Part shown: piece after piece, positions 34,052 through 43,223 of the stretch | Layout of the letters: each line of letters starts with the position of its first letter | Position numbering within the stretch: the stretch's first letter is position 1 | Assembly: GCA_000961765.1 (NCBI GenBank) | Contig: LADT01000016.1 | Location: 62,001-126,000 of the forward strand | Source: Clostridiaceae bacterium BRH_c20a | Lineage (GTDB): Bacteria > Bacillota > Peptococcia > Peptococcales > BICA1-8 | Direction: 5' to 3' | Length of the DNA stretch: 64,000 bases | Notes under the pieces: model-generated | Databases searched by the model: none | What the model was told of the DNA's origin: nothing | What the model saw: only the letters and a program-made list of their open reading frames with translations | Translations under genes and position numbers: made by a program

Positions 34052-35146
34052 GTGAAAATAACATTTCCCCACATGGGAAACATGTATATACCTGTAAAAG
34101 GGTTATTGGAATACTTGAATTTAGATATTATAGTTCCGCCACCTTCAAGTCAAAAAACTTTAAATTTAGGGGTTAAATATGGACCTGAATTTGCTTGTTT
34201 ACCTTTAAAACTCAATTTGGGTAATTTAATTGAAGCCCGGGAATTAGGTGCGGATACAATAATAATGGCTGGGGGAGTTGGTCCATGCAGGTTTGGTCTA
34301 TACTCCCAAATTGAAAAAGAAATATTGAGTGATTTAGGCTATGTTTATGATTGCTTGGTCCTAGAACCGCCTGATAAGCATCTGGGTCAATTTATAATGC
34401 GTTTAAGAAAAATAATTGGTACAAACTCCTGGGGGAGGGTTATTGAAGCTATAAAATTTGCTTATCAAAAAGCTTATGCTGTAGATATAATTGAAAAAAA
34501 AGTCCAGTATTTAAGGCCACTGGAAAAAAAGGTTGGTACTGCCGATAGCATCTATCGACATATATTAAATACTATTAATGACGCCCAAAGTATTAATTCT
34601 CTTCAAGAAGCAACCAATTTAGGGATATTAAAATTAGATCAAGTACCTCAAAATATTAATTCTGAAGTTATCCGTATCGGTTTAATCGGTGAAATATATA
34701 CACTGTTAGAACCATTTGTAAGTTTTGATATTGAAAAAGAGCTTGGAAAATTGGGGGTCCATGTAACTAGATCCTTATATTTAAGTGAATGGATAAATAG
34801 CCATCTATTAATGAATTATTATAAAAAGGAACATTCAAAGCCCTTTGCAGAGTTAGCAAAACCTTATTTAAATTATTTTGTGGGCGGTCATGGCAGAGAA
34901 ACAATTGGTTACGCAGTTGGGTTTGCTCAAGAAGGTTATCATGGTCTAATTCAAATTGCTCCTTTAACTTGTATGCCGGAGATTATTGCCCATACTCTTC
35001 TTCCCAGGGTTAAGGAAAATTACCGAATCCCGATATTAACAATATATGTGGATGAACAGTCTGGTAAAGCAGGTTTACTTACTCGACTAGAAGCTTTTAT
35101 AGATTTGATTAGAAGACAAAATAATAATAGGAGGATAGTTCAGTGA
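34052..35146 (+). CDS. DUF2229 protein, CoA-dehydratase activator related (second)
   Basis: 364 residues from GTG 34052, one base after the previous stop. KYGPEFACLPLKLNLGNL parallels the CLPxK motif of the first protein, and DEQSGKAGLLTRLEAF parallels its end, so an old duplication is visible. It is longer by a helical insert near residues 130-210. GGVGPCRFGLY adds a Cys likely near an Fe-S site. Its stop overlaps the start of the ATPase gene by 4 bases, so the two are coupled. Confidence 0.75.
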   Translation: MKITFPHMGNMYIPVKGLLEYLNLDIIVPPPSSQKTLNLGVKYGPEFACLPLKLNLGNLIEARELGADTIIMAGGVGPCRFGLYSQIEKEILSDLGYVYDCLVLEPPDKHLGQFIMRLRKIIGTNSWGRVIEAIKFAYQKAYAVDIIEKKVQYLRPLEKKVGTADSIYRHILNTINDAQSINSLQEATNLGILKLDQVPQNINSEVIRIGLIGEIYTLLEPFVSFDIEKELGKLGVHVTRSLYLSEWINSHLLMNYYKKEHSKPFAELAKPYLNYFVGGHGRETIGYAVGFAQEGYHGLIQIAPLTCMPEIIAHTLLPRVKENYRIPILTIYVDEQSGKAGLLTRLEAFIDLIRRQNNNRRIVQ

Positions 35147-36111
35147 GTGTTTTTTTGGGCATTGATGTTGGTTCTGTTAGTACAAATCTTGTGTTAATTA
35201 ATGAGAAAAATGATGTAATATATTCTTTATATTTAAGGACACAGGGCAGACCTATTGAAGCAATAAAAAGTGGTTTAAATAGTATGCTTAGCTATATGCC
35301 TTTGGGAATAGATGTTAAAGGAGTAGGAGCTACGGGAAGTGGCAGGCAATTGGCCTCAATGATAGTTGGGGCTGATGTAGTAAAAAATGAGATAACTGCC
35401 CATGCGGTAGCAGCAGTAAATCAAATTCCTAATGTCCACTCGGTTTTAGAAATTGGTGGACAAGATTCAAAAATAATAATTTTGGATAATGGGATAGTTT
35501 CTGATTTTGCTATGAATACCGTATGTGCAGCAGGAACAGGTTCTTTTTTAGATCAGCAGGCAGCTCGTTTAGGCTTAACTATTCAAGAATTTGCAGCCTT
35601 GGCACTTGAAGCAAAAAATCCAGTCAGAATTGCCGGCAGATGCTCAGTATTTGCCGAAAGCGATATGATTCATAAACAGCAATTAGGTCATAGTACCTCA
35701 GATATTGTTGCCGGTTTATGTGAGGCATTAGTGAGAAATTATCTCAATAATGTAGGCAAAGGTAAGGACATTAAGTCTCCTGTTATATTCCAAGGTGGGG
35801 TTGCAGCTAATCCCGGTATAAAGATAGCTTTTGCTGAGGCTCTAGGTATGGAGATAATTGTTCCTAAACATTACAGTGTCATGGGTGCATTAGGGGCTGC
35901 TATTTTAGCCAGAGAAGCGGTAGCACACAAAGAGAAAAGCAGTTTTTTGGGATTTAGTTTAATAAATTCCGATTTTAAGACGTCCTCCTTTGAATGCAAA
36001 GGCTGTCCAAATTTATGTGAGGTAATAGAATTGTTTGCGGATAATACTTTGAAAGCCCGTTGGGGAGATAAATGCAGTAAATGGACTGATATAATTGAGG
36101 ATGCTATTTAA
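35143..36111 (+). CDS. BadF/BadG/HgdC-type ATPase, CoA-dehydratase activase
   Basis: 322 residues with the ASKHA actin/hexokinase fold. GIDVGSVSTNLVL is the phosphate-1 loop, GATGSGRQLA and EIGGQDSK follow, and MNTVCAAGTGSFLDQQA and AGRCSVFAESDMIH carry the two Cys that hold a shared [4Fe-4S] cluster in the dimer. Such activases use ATP to push a low-potential electron into a dehydratase or double-cubane protein. A C-terminal ECKGCPNLCEV adds three more Cys. No dehydratase subunit genes are adjacent, so the client is unknown. Confidence 0.85.
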   Translation: MSVFLGIDVGSVSTNLVLINEKNDVIYSLYLRTQGRPIEAIKSGLNSMLSYMPLGIDVKGVGATGSGRQLASMIVGADVVKNEITAHAVAAVNQIPNVHSVLEIGGQDSKIIILDNGIVSDFAMNTVCAAGTGSFLDQQAARLGLTIQEFAALALEAKNPVRIAGRCSVFAESDMIHKQQLGHSTSDIVAGLCEALVRNYLNNVGKGKDIKSPVIFQGGVAANPGIKIAFAEALGMEIIVPKHYSVMGALGAAILAREAVAHKEKSSFLGFSLINSDFKTSSFECKGCPNLCEVIELFADNTLKARWGDKCSKWTDIIEDAI

Positions 36112-36113
36112 GT

Positions 36114-36146
36114 AAAAATAGAGATGAGTAGTTCATCTCTATTTTT
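36114..36146 (+). terminator. Terminator after the activase gene
   Basis: Perfect 14-bp stem AAAAATAGAGATGA/TCATCTCTATTTTT with a five-base loop. Confidence 0.88.
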
Positions 36147-36179
36147 ATTTCTAAAATATATTTTACCTAAAATGTATTA

Positions 36180-36188
36180 TGGTATAAT
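36180..36188 (+). promoter_or_regulatory. Extended -10 promoter for cca
   Basis: TGGTATAAT (TG-N-TATAAT) 35 bases before the start; the -35 is weak. The same arrangement precedes the Fic gene. Confidence 0.5.
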
Positions 36189-36222
36189 TAACTTTAAATA
36201 GATAAAATGGAATGGGTTATTG

Positions 36223-37470
36223 ATGCTTTTAGCAAAGCTAAATCACGAAGAGAATATAATATTACAAAAGGCGGTTTCTCTTGCTACCCAATTAGGAGTC
36301 AATATTTACTTAGTGGGCGGCACTTTTAGGGATGTATTGCTTAACCAAACAGGTTTTGATTTGGATTTGGTAGTAGAAGGAAATGCCCTGAATTTTGCTA
36401 AAATCTTAAATTTAGATTTATTGGGAGTAATTAAAATCCATGAAAATTTTCTTAGTGCAAAAATTTCATTTACTAACCTTTCTTTGGACGTACATACTGC
36501 TAGAAAAGAAGTATATCAATATTATGGTGCGTTGCCAAAAATCGAACAAGGTAGTATTATAGACGACTTATACCGTCGTGATTTTACTGTAAATGCAATA
36601 GCCTTGGACCTTAAGAACAATACTATAATTGACCCATTCGGTGGTCAGAAAGATTTAAATAATAGATTACTGAGAACCTTACATAAAGATAGCTTTAAGG
36701 AAGATCCTACTAGAATCATACGAGCAGCAAGATATGCATCCCGACTAGAATTCGATTTGGAGTCAATTACTAAAAGCAAATTACTAGAGGTTGTAAGTTA
36801 TATTGATTTTGTTTCAGCATCACGTCTTAAAAATGAGTATATTAAAATAATAAATGAAGATAAGCATTATAAAATACTCCAACTTTTAAATGAGTGGGGA
36901 GTACTACCATATTTTTTACCGGGCATTTATGGAGAAAGTTTAAATATAACAAATGAAAAACATATCAATCTAAAAGGCTCCAATAATGAGAGAATATCAG
37001 TTTGGTTGGTTAATTTGATGGTATTATATTGGCAGGGTGCTATAAATATCAAAGATATTCATAAGGTAAGATTTAACTTTACTAATAAGGAGTTATCCTG
37101 TATAGAGTGGTTAGTAGAGAATTATTATTTTTTAAAACATTTACAAAAAAATGATTTTAAAGCATCTCTTCTAGAATTACATCAATTGCTCTATAATACT
37201 CCTAGAGAAACGGATTTTTTCTTATTGTGGTTATTGAGAGGAAAAAGTAATTTTTATTTTCAAGATATTAAGAATGCTCGCCAAAAAATAAAATTACCGT
37301 TAAATGGCAGGGACCTTTTAAAACTGGGTATTAAGCCTGGACCTGTAATGGGAAAAATTATAACAGATCTAAAAAGACAAGTCTTGGTAGGGAAAATTAA
37401 TTCAAAGGATGATGCAGTTACTTGGCTAAAAAGGATGATGAATGACTATGTTAACCAACTTGACTCTTGA
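36223..37470 (+). CDS. cca: CCA tRNA nucleotidyltransferase
   Basis: 415 residues of the class II family. The nucleotidyltransferase head has LVGGTFRDVLL and DLDLVVEG (metal-binding Asp pair), then RRDFTVNAIALDL and the template motif EDPTRIIRAARYASRLEF. A C-terminal region reads LKLGIKPGPVMGKII. It adds or repairs the 3' CCA of tRNA. Starts TTG 36220 and ATG 36223 are both possible. The end overlaps the protease gene by 29 bases. Confidence 0.88.
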   Translation: MLLAKLNHEENIILQKAVSLATQLGVNIYLVGGTFRDVLLNQTGFDLDLVVEGNALNFAKILNLDLLGVIKIHENFLSAKISFTNLSLDVHTARKEVYQYYGALPKIEQGSIIDDLYRRDFTVNAIALDLKNNTIIDPFGGQKDLNNRLLRTLHKDSFKEDPTRIIRAARYASRLEFDLESITKSKLLEVVSYIDFVSASRLKNEYIKIINEDKHYKILQLLNEWGVLPYFLPGIYGESLNITNEKHINLKGSNNERISVWLVNLMVLYWQGAINIKDIHKVRFNFTNKELSCIEWLVENYYFLKHLQKNDFKASLLELHQLLYNTPRETDFFLLWLLRGKSNFYFQDIKNARQKIKLPLNGRDLLKLGIKPGPVMGKIITDLKRQVLVGKINSKDDAVTWLKRMMNDYVNQLDS

Positions 37471-38071
37471 AAAAATAATAATTTTAATCCCAGTTGTTTT
37501 GATAGCAATAACTTTCCATGAATTAGCTCATGGCTGGGTTGCTTATAGATTAGGTGACCCGACTCCCAAAGTTCAGGGAAGATTGACTTTGAACCCAATT
37601 AGCCATCTCGATCCACTAGGGGCTCTATTATTATTGGTAGCAGGTTTTGGCTGGGCAAAACCCGTGCAAGTAAATCCCTATTATTTTCAGGGTGACCGAC
37701 ACAAGGGTATGATGCTAGTTGCTTTAGCTGGACCTTTAGCAAACATAATTATCGCATTTATTGGTGCTTTGCTCTTTAGTTATCTAGGCAGCTATGGAAG
37801 TTATGGGTATTTATTTTTAAGTAATCTGGTGATGATCAATATTTATTTGGCTGCATTTAACCTTTTACCTGTACCTCCTTTAGATGGTTCTAAAATATTA
37901 GCAGGGCTTTTACCAAAATCCCAAGCGAATCTTCTTTTTTCTCTTGAAAGCTATGGACCCTTAATATTAATGCTATTAATTATTACAGGCTTTACTAGAT
38001 ATTTGGTATTACCTATTGCCAAAGTATTAATTACTCTGGTTTGGGGATTAGCTTCGTTTTTAGTAATTTAA
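37442..38071 (+). CDS. Site-2 protease family membrane protein (M50)
   Basis: 209 residues with five to six membrane segments. The zinc site HELAH (about 28-32) is in the first half, and NLLPVPPLDGSKIL (about 140-153) supplies the third ligand Asp. It lacks a PDZ domain, so it belongs to the small YwhC/FtsH-independent M50 group of unknown substrate. It is translationally coupled to cca and overlaps the upstream part of scpA, the usual clostridial order. Confidence 0.85.
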   Translation: MTMLTNLTLEKIIILIPVVLIAITFHELAHGWVAYRLGDPTPKVQGRLTLNPISHLDPLGALLLLVAGFGWAKPVQVNPYYFQGDRHKGMMLVALAGPLANIIIAFIGALLFSYLGSYGSYGYLFLSNLVMINIYLAAFNLLPVPPLDGSKILAGLLPKSQANLLFSLESYGPLILMLLIITGFTRYLVLPIAKVLITLVWGLASFLVI

Positions 38072-38088
38072 AGGAATTGGTGTTTTCT

Positions 38089-38829
38089 ATGCTGCAAAAT
38101 AAGTATCAAATAAAACTTGAAAATTTCGAAGGTCCCCTGGATTTACTGTTGCATTTAATAGAAAAAAATGAAATTGATATTTATGATATTCCTATTGCTA
38201 AGATTACGGACCAATATATAACATATATTAGAGATATTGAACAATTAGATCTTGACTCAGCTAGTGAATTTCTAGTATTGGCTGCTACTCTATTAGCTAT
38301 AAAAGCTAAAATGCTCCTGCCTAAACCCATAAAGCTTCTTGAAGAGGTCGAAAAAGACCCCCGTGAAGAATTAGTGGCAAGACTGCTCGAATATAAAAAA
38401 TTTAAAGAGGCGGCAGGATTATTAAAGGGCAGAGAAAACGAAATGCATAAAGTGTTTCTGCGAAAACAAGATGAAGAGCAATTAGTTAATAAATTTGATC
38501 CAAGCAATCCGGTAGAAAACATTTCGATTTACGATTTACTTCAAGCATTTAGAATAATATTAGAAAAAACGGATAATATTGAACCGGTTTATGAGATCTC
38601 TAAAGAGAAAATTTCTATTCAACAATGTATTATTATTATATTAGCTAAATTAGAGTCTAATCATAAGTTGCTATTTACTGACCTTTTCCCTATTGGGACA
38701 AGTCAAACAAGAGTAATTGTCACCTTTTTAGCGCTCTTAGAGTTAATTAAACAAAATAGAATAGGATTTAGACAAAAAGGCTTATTCAGTAGAATAGTTA
38801 TTTATTTAAAAGAAGATAACTTGGAATAG
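38089..38829 (+). CDS. scpA: Segregation and condensation protein A
   Basis: 246 residues. It opens YQIKLENFEGPLDLLLHLIEKN, the kleisin N-terminal signature, with the matching winged-helix C-terminus TFLALLELIKQNRI. It bridges the SMC heads in the SMC-ScpAB condensin. ATG 38089 is chosen; GTG 38080 is closer to the AAAGGA site and equally possible. ScpB follows after 11 bases. Confidence 0.92.
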   Translation: MLQNKYQIKLENFEGPLDLLLHLIEKNEIDIYDIPIAKITDQYITYIRDIEQLDLDSASEFLVLAATLLAIKAKMLLPKPIKLLEEVEKDPREELVARLLEYKKFKEAAGLLKGRENEMHKVFLRKQDEEQLVNKFDPSNPVENISIYDLLQAFRIILEKTDNIEPVYEISKEKISIQQCIIIILAKLESNHKLLFTDLFPIGTSQTRVIVTFLALLELIKQNRIGFRQKGLFSRIVIYLKEDNLE

Positions 38830-38840
38830 GAGCGAAAATA

Positions 38841-39365
38841 TTGCTATTTTTGGAAGAAACTAAAGCAATAATTGAAAGCATGTTATTTGTGAGTCCAGAC
38901 CCATTATCAATTGAAGAAATTGCTAATATTATTAATATAGATGCTAAAGAGATTTGCTTTGCTATTGAGGAAATCCAAAAGGAATATAAGAAGGAATATC
39001 ATGGCTTTCATTTAATAGATGTTGCTGGTGGTTTTGTATTTGCCACAAAGGTTCAATATGAGCAATACATTGAAAAACTGTTAAAACCTCAAATAAATAC
39101 ACTTTCCCATGCAGCTTTAGAGACTTTAGCAATTATAGCGTATAAACAGCCAATTACTCGAAGTGAAATTGAATTAATTCGGGGAGTCAAGGTAGATAAA
39201 ATTGTCAACACCTTAGTTGAAAAAAATCTCATCGAAGAAATTGGTCGTAAAGAAGGACCCGGTCGGCCAATTATTTATGCTACAACCAAAGATTTCTTGA
39301 AATACTTTGGATTGAACGACCTTTCACAGCTGCCAAGTATGGAAAATTTCAAAAATCAAGATTAA
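38841..39365 (+). CDS. scpB: Segregation and condensation protein B
   Basis: 174 residues, two winged-helix domains. SMLFVSPDPLSIEEIANI at the start and LETLAIIAYKQPITRSEIELIRGVK (about 93-117) are the ScpB motifs; GRPIIYATTKDFLKYFGL ends it. It dimerises on ScpA in condensin. Start TTG 38841 follows TAGGAGCG. Confidence 0.92.
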   Translation: MLFLEETKAIIESMLFVSPDPLSIEEIANIINIDAKEICFAIEEIQKEYKKEYHGFHLIDVAGGFVFATKVQYEQYIEKLLKPQINTLSHAALETLAIIAYKQPITRSEIELIRGVKVDKIVNTLVEKNLIEEIGRKEGPGRPIIYATTKDFLKYFGLNDLSQLPSMENFKNQD

Positions 39366-39390
39366 AGCTGCCGACATGGTAGCTTTTTTA
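39363..39390 (+). terminator. Terminator after scpB
   Basis: AAAGCTGCC/GGTAGCTTT stem with one G-U pair, five-base loop and T6 tail. It overlaps the scpB stop. Confidence 0.75.
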
Positions 39391-39474
39391 ATTAATTTTT
39401 AAATATCAACATTTATTTGTTGTATTAAATTAAGGTATTTTTGCCAAAATAAGGTTGTGAGTGAGGTGAGCTAA

Positions 39475-40155
39475 TTGGCAAAGTATCTGTTATTATTTTT
39501 AATATTTTTTATTTTAACGGCATTTATCCCTATTCAGATTCATTTTACATATAAAAGAGAAAATAATAAGAATAAATTAAAGGTGCAGATAAAAATTTTA
39601 TTTATTACTATTAATCAGTCTGTTATTAACCCCATACTGAAAATTATTTCTTTTATTGCTCGGAAAAAATATACATCTAAAAATATTCATGAATCAATGC
39701 ATGCTCAAAGGCTGCCAGAACGGAATTGGGGGTTGATACTAAAAAGAATAAACATTTGGCTTCCCCGGGGAATACAAATTATCTCCCATTCAGTTAAACT
39801 GACTTCACGTATCTTAAAACCTATAAAATGTAAAAAACTTAATATATATACAGAGGTAGGATTATTCGATGCTTCCCAGACAGGCTTGGCATTTGGCTCT
39901 CTTTGGGCTGTATACAGCTTTTTAATATCTCAACTTTCTAAATGGATGATATTAAAACGTGAAACTCCAATTATTAAAATTGTCCCGGATTTTAATAATT
40001 CTAAACTCAATTTAGAATATGATTGTATAATTGCCTTTCCCTTAGGTCATATTATTATTGTCTTGATTCAGACTGCCCGGTTTGTACGTTTAAGCTATCA
40101 TTTAATAAAAGGAGTAACAAATATAACAAAGACAAGGAGGTTTGAGTATGAGTAA
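39475..40155 (+). CDS. DUF2953 membrane-anchored protein
   Basis: 226 residues from TTG 39475. An N-terminal membrane segment (5-22) reads LLFLIFFILTAFIPIQIHF; a second is near 185-205. A soluble middle follows the pattern of DUF2953 proteins, which in Bacillus (YtfI) sit directly before ytfJ, as here. It overlaps ytfJ by 8 bases. Probably sporulation-linked; function unknown. Confidence 0.75.
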   Translation: MAKYLLLFLIFFILTAFIPIQIHFTYKRENNKNKLKVQIKILFITINQSVINPILKIISFIARKKYTSKNIHESMHAQRLPERNWGLILKRINIWLPRGIQIISHSVKLTSRILKPIKCKKLNIYTEVGLFDASQTGLAFGSLWAVYSFLISQLSKWMILKRETPIIKIVPDFNNSKLNLEYDCIIAFPLGHIIIVLIQTARFVRLSYHLIKGVTNITKTRRFEYE

Positions 40156-40603
40156 CCATCCGATTGAAGGTTTAATGAAAACAGCCATGGAAAGTATAAA
40201 AGAGATGGTTGATGTCAATACAGTTGTAGGTGATGCAGTAGAAGCTGCGGATGGAACTGTTATAATACCTGTATCCCGAGTTGCTTGTGGATTTGCAGCT
40301 GGGGGTGGGGAATTTGAAACAGCAGGAGGAGGAAATAGCCAGGAAGAGAAACAAGCCCTACCATTTGGAGGAGGTTCAGGAGCAGGTGTTTCTGTACAGC
40401 CTGTTGGATTTTTAGTTGTTTCAAGAGAAGAAGTTCGGTTCTTATCAGTGGATGGTAACAATGCTATGGTGGATCGATTAATAGATTTGGCTCCTAATCT
40501 GGTTAGCCAGTTACAGTCATTAATTAATAGAGGTGATAATAAAGTTAAGTCAGAAAAAACTCAAGTTGCTACAGAATTTGCTGGAGCCAAGGAAAATCAT
40601 TAA
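40148..40603 (+). CDS. ytfJ: GerW family sporulation protein YtfJ
   Basis: 151 residues from ATG 40148, 6 bases after AAGGAGGTT. HPIEGLMKTAMESIKEMVDVNTVVGDA and the glycine-rich middle (CGFAAGGGEFE, FGGGSGAGVSVQPVGFLVV) are diagnostic of GerW/YtfJ. It is a forespore protein needed for normal germination in Bacillus. A terminator follows at once. Confidence 0.92.
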   Translation: MSNHPIEGLMKTAMESIKEMVDVNTVVGDAVEAADGTVIIPVSRVACGFAAGGGEFETAGGGNSQEEKQALPFGGGSGAGVSVQPVGFLVVSREEVRFLSVDGNNAMVDRLIDLAPNLVSQLQSLINRGDNKVKSEKTQVATEFAGAKENH

Positions 40604-40604
40604 T

Positions 40605-40643
40605 AAAAAAAATCTGATCTCGCCTTCGAGGTCAGATTTTTTT
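40605..40643 (+). terminator. Terminator after ytfJ
   Basis: AAAATCTGATCTCG/CGAGGTCAGATTTT stem with one G-U pair, CCTT loop and T8 tail. Confidence 0.9.
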
Positions 40644-40709
40644 GTTCTACCACTAAATAATTTTTCATAGGTATCTAAAAGATGTTAGATTTTGGGGTGG
40701 ATGTTATCT

Positions 40710-41294
40710 GTGATAAATTTTATCTGGTTATTATTAATAATTATTGGAATAATTGTTGCGGCTATTAAAGGGCAGCCGGAAATGATAACAGATACAGTAA
40801 TACAAGCTGCCAATTTAGGAGTCAGATATTCCTTCGATTTAATTGGACTGATGACCTTTTGGCTGGGAATAATGCGTTTAGGGGAGGCTGCAGGTCTAGT
40901 AGATATTTTAGCTAAGATTATCAGACCTTTTACTAAGGTTTTATTTCCAAGCGTTCCAGCAAACCATCCAGCTATGGGAGCAATATTGTTAAATATAAGT
41001 GCTAATGTTTTAGGCTTAGGAAATGCGGCAACACCTTTTGGCTTAAAAGCAATGCAGGAACTACAATCACTAAACAAAAATTCAAATGAAGCCAGTGATG
41101 CAATGGTAACTTTTCTGGCCATCAATACTTCCTGTATTGTAATAGTTCCTGCTACTATTATTGGGGTTCGAGTTGCCGCAGGATCTATTAATGCTACAGA
41201 AATTGTGGGAACAACATTGTTTGCCACATTAATTGGAATGACAATTGCCTTAACTGCAGATAAAGTATTTAGATTATTTACTAGAAAGGGTTGA
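40710..41294 (+). CDS. spmA: Spore maturation protein A
   Basis: 194 residues from GTG 40710, 9 bases after GGGGTGG; ATG 40701 directly abuts the site. Several membrane segments with the nucleoside-recognition-like domain: ISANVLGLGNAATPFGLKAM and FLAINTSCIVIVPATI. With SpmB it supports spore core dehydration. SpmB begins 6 bases later. Confidence 0.92.
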   Translation: MINFIWLLLIIIGIIVAAIKGQPEMITDTVIQAANLGVRYSFDLIGLMTFWLGIMRLGEAAGLVDILAKIIRPFTKVLFPSVPANHPAMGAILLNISANVLGLGNAATPFGLKAMQELQSLNKNSNEASDAMVTFLAINTSCIVIVPATIIGVRVAAGSINATEIVGTTLFATLIGMTIALTADKVFRLFTRKG

Positions 41295-41300
41295 TAACAA

Positions 41301-41837
41301 ATGTTAGAGTCATTTATTTCATTATTATCTAAATGGACAATTCCCTTTTTAGTTTTATTTATCCCAACCTTTGCTTATTTTAAAGGTGTTAAAGTTTATG
41401 AAGAGTTTATTGTAGGTGCTGAAGAAGGTTTTAAAATAGCCATAAAACTTATTCCCTATTTAGTAGCAATGCTAGTAGCTATTGGAATTTTTAGAAACTC
41501 TGGTGCTATGAATATTGTGGTCAAGGCTATAAGTCCAGTTATTTCTATTTTGGGTATTCCCGGTGAAGTACTGCCACTAGCTATTATGCGTCCCCTTTCG
41601 GGAGGCGGAGCTTTAGGTTTAGCAACCGAGTTAATTAATACCTTTGGTCCCGATTCATTTATTGGCAGATTAGCGTCAACAATGCAAGGCAGTTCTGATA
41701 CTACATTTTTTGTACTTACTGTATACTTTGGATCTGTAGGCATCAGTAAATATAGGCATGCATTATGGGTTGGTCTAATAGCGGATCTTACTTCCTTTAT
41801 TGCTTCCATTTATATAGTAAATAAAATATTTGGTTAA
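41301..41837 (+). CDS. spmB: Spore maturation protein B
   Basis: 178 residues, multi-pass. KGVKVYEEFIVGAEEGFKIAIK and IMRPLSGGGALGLATELI with MQGSSDTTFFVLTVYFGSVG are the SpmB family features. It works with SpmA in the spore inner membrane. Pair order and lengths match Bacillus, where rluB also follows. Confidence 0.92.
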   Translation: MLESFISLLSKWTIPFLVLFIPTFAYFKGVKVYEEFIVGAEEGFKIAIKLIPYLVAMLVAIGIFRNSGAMNIVVKAISPVISILGIPGEVLPLAIMRPLSGGGALGLATELINTFGPDSFIGRLASTMQGSSDTTFFVLTVYFGSVGISKYRHALWVGLIADLTSFIASIYIVNKIFG

Positions 41838-41883
41838 AATATGGTAAAATAGCTATTATCGACTAGTATGCGGAGGTAAAGGT

Positions 41884-42606
41884 TTGGAAAGATTACAAAA
41901 ATTTATGGCTCATGCCGGTATAGGATCAAGGCGGAATTGCGAAGAATTGATTATTCAGGGTAAAGTAAAAGTAAATGGACAAGTTATTAATGTCTTAGGA
42001 ACAAAAATTGACCCAGAAAGGGATAAAATTGAGGTTAACAATAAGCTAATTAAAGCAAAAGAAGACATGATATATATATTATTAAATAAACCTGATGGCT
42101 ATGTAACAACTAGTCAAGACCCCCAAGGAAGACCTACGGTAATAGATTTAATAAAGCATATAAATAAACGTATTTATCCTGTTGGCCGTTTAGACTATGA
42201 AACTGAAGGGCTATTATTATTAACTAATGATGGTGAACTGGCTTATCGTTTAACTCACCCTAAATATAAAGTAAATAAGGTTTATCAAGCCTTAATTAAA
42301 GGAAGACCAAGCAATGAATCTATTGAGCAGCTAAGAAGGGGAGTATTATTAGAAGATGGTCTGACTGAGCCTGCCCAAATAAAGATATTAGATAAAATTG
42401 GTGATAATACATTAATAGAATTAACTATACATGAAGGTAAAAATAGACAAGTGCGAAGAATGTGTAAAGCCGTAAATCACCCTGTATTAAATCTTAAGAG
42501 AACCAAAATAGGTTCTCTTGATTTAGGAACTATAAAATTAGGAAGTTTTCGTTTTTTAACCGAGGATGAATTGAGATGGTTAAAAAAAGGTGTAGGATTA
42601 GGGTGA
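41884..42606 (+). CDS. rluB: 23S rRNA pseudouridine synthase B type
   Basis: 240 residues from TTG 41884 after CGGAGGTAAAG. An S4 RNA-binding domain (1-60; LQKFMAHAGIGSRRNCEELI) is followed by the RsuA-type catalytic domain with PVGRLDYETEGLLLLTNDG holding the catalytic Asp. GKNRQVRRMCKAVNHPV closes it. It makes pseudouridine in 23S rRNA. The converging stress-protein gene overlaps its last 9 bases. Confidence 0.9.
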   Translation: MERLQKFMAHAGIGSRRNCEELIIQGKVKVNGQVINVLGTKIDPERDKIEVNNKLIKAKEDMIYILLNKPDGYVTTSQDPQGRPTVIDLIKHINKRIYPVGRLDYETEGLLLLTNDGELAYRLTHPKYKVNKVYQALIKGRPSNESIEQLRRGVLLEDGLTEPAQIKILDKIGDNTLIELTIHEGKNRQVRRMCKAVNHPVLNLKRTKIGSLDLGTIKLGSFRFLTEDELRWLKKGVGLG

Positions 42607-43065
42607 TTTATATACCTTTAAGCCATGGTTTAAGTTTTTATTCCATTTAGAAATTGACTTTGCACCATATTGACTCATAATATTTGCGACATTACTGGCT
42701 TTTTTGCTGTTAGTTTCGATAATTAAGAGTGTATTACCTTCTTTAGCCGAGGTTTGGTATTGTTCGGCGTCTTCTTTGGTTACTCCATATGTTATCAAGG
42801 CTGCTTTTAAATTTTGAGCTGTCTCATTTTTTATTCGGTCGGCTAGAGGTCCGGCAATATAAGTTTCTCCTAGTTCTGATATTTCAAAATCTGTCCCTTG
42901 AATGGCAAAACCATGTACTTCTTTAAATGAACCGTCATCTTTATTAGCTTCCTTTAATTTTAAAATAGAAATTTCGTTATTGGCTAGGCGGTCAAAACTA
43001 ATTTCTTTTAGAGCAAGGGTTGCTTGTTCATCTGAATCAAAAGAACCAATAATTGCTTGTTTCAT
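42598..43065 (-). CDS. General stress protein 17M-like (YflT) protein
   Basis: 155 residues on the reverse strand. IGSFDSDEQATLALKEI opens a domain found in the YflT/GSP17M family, with a TYGVTKEDAEQYQTSAKEGNTLLIIE stretch in the second half. These are soluble stress-induced proteins of unknown biochemistry. ATG 43065 follows TAGGAGGAA on that strand. It converges on rluB with a 9-base overlap and no separate terminator. Confidence 0.65.
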   Translation of the reverse strand: MKQAIIGSFDSDEQATLALKEISFDRLANNEISILKLKEANKDDGSFKEVHGFAIQGTDFEISELGETYIAGPLADRIKNETAQNLKAALITYGVTKEDAEQYQTSAKEGNTLLIIETNSKKASNVANIMSQYGAKSISKWNKNLNHGLKVYKSP

Positions 43066-43223
43066 AATAATTCCTCCTAATTTAGTTATTATATTTTGCC
43101 CAATTAAGTTATTTATTTTCTGGAAATATTTATATTAGAGGGGTGGGTAAAACAGTTGTTACCTTTGGAGAAGAGTTTTTAATAAGTATTATTTCTTCTA
43201 TAAAGTTTATTTATAGTTAAATA

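Noticed and set aside
39422-39451. Forespore promoter before the DUF2953 gene
   Set aside because: GTATT-N18-CAAAATA has the right spacing but two mismatches in the -35 and one in the -10; could be chance in AT-rich DNA.
40685-41227. 180-codon open frame antisense to spmA
   Set aside because: It is the complement of a well-recognised gene, has a low-complexity Ile/Pro/Ala make-up and no ribosome site.
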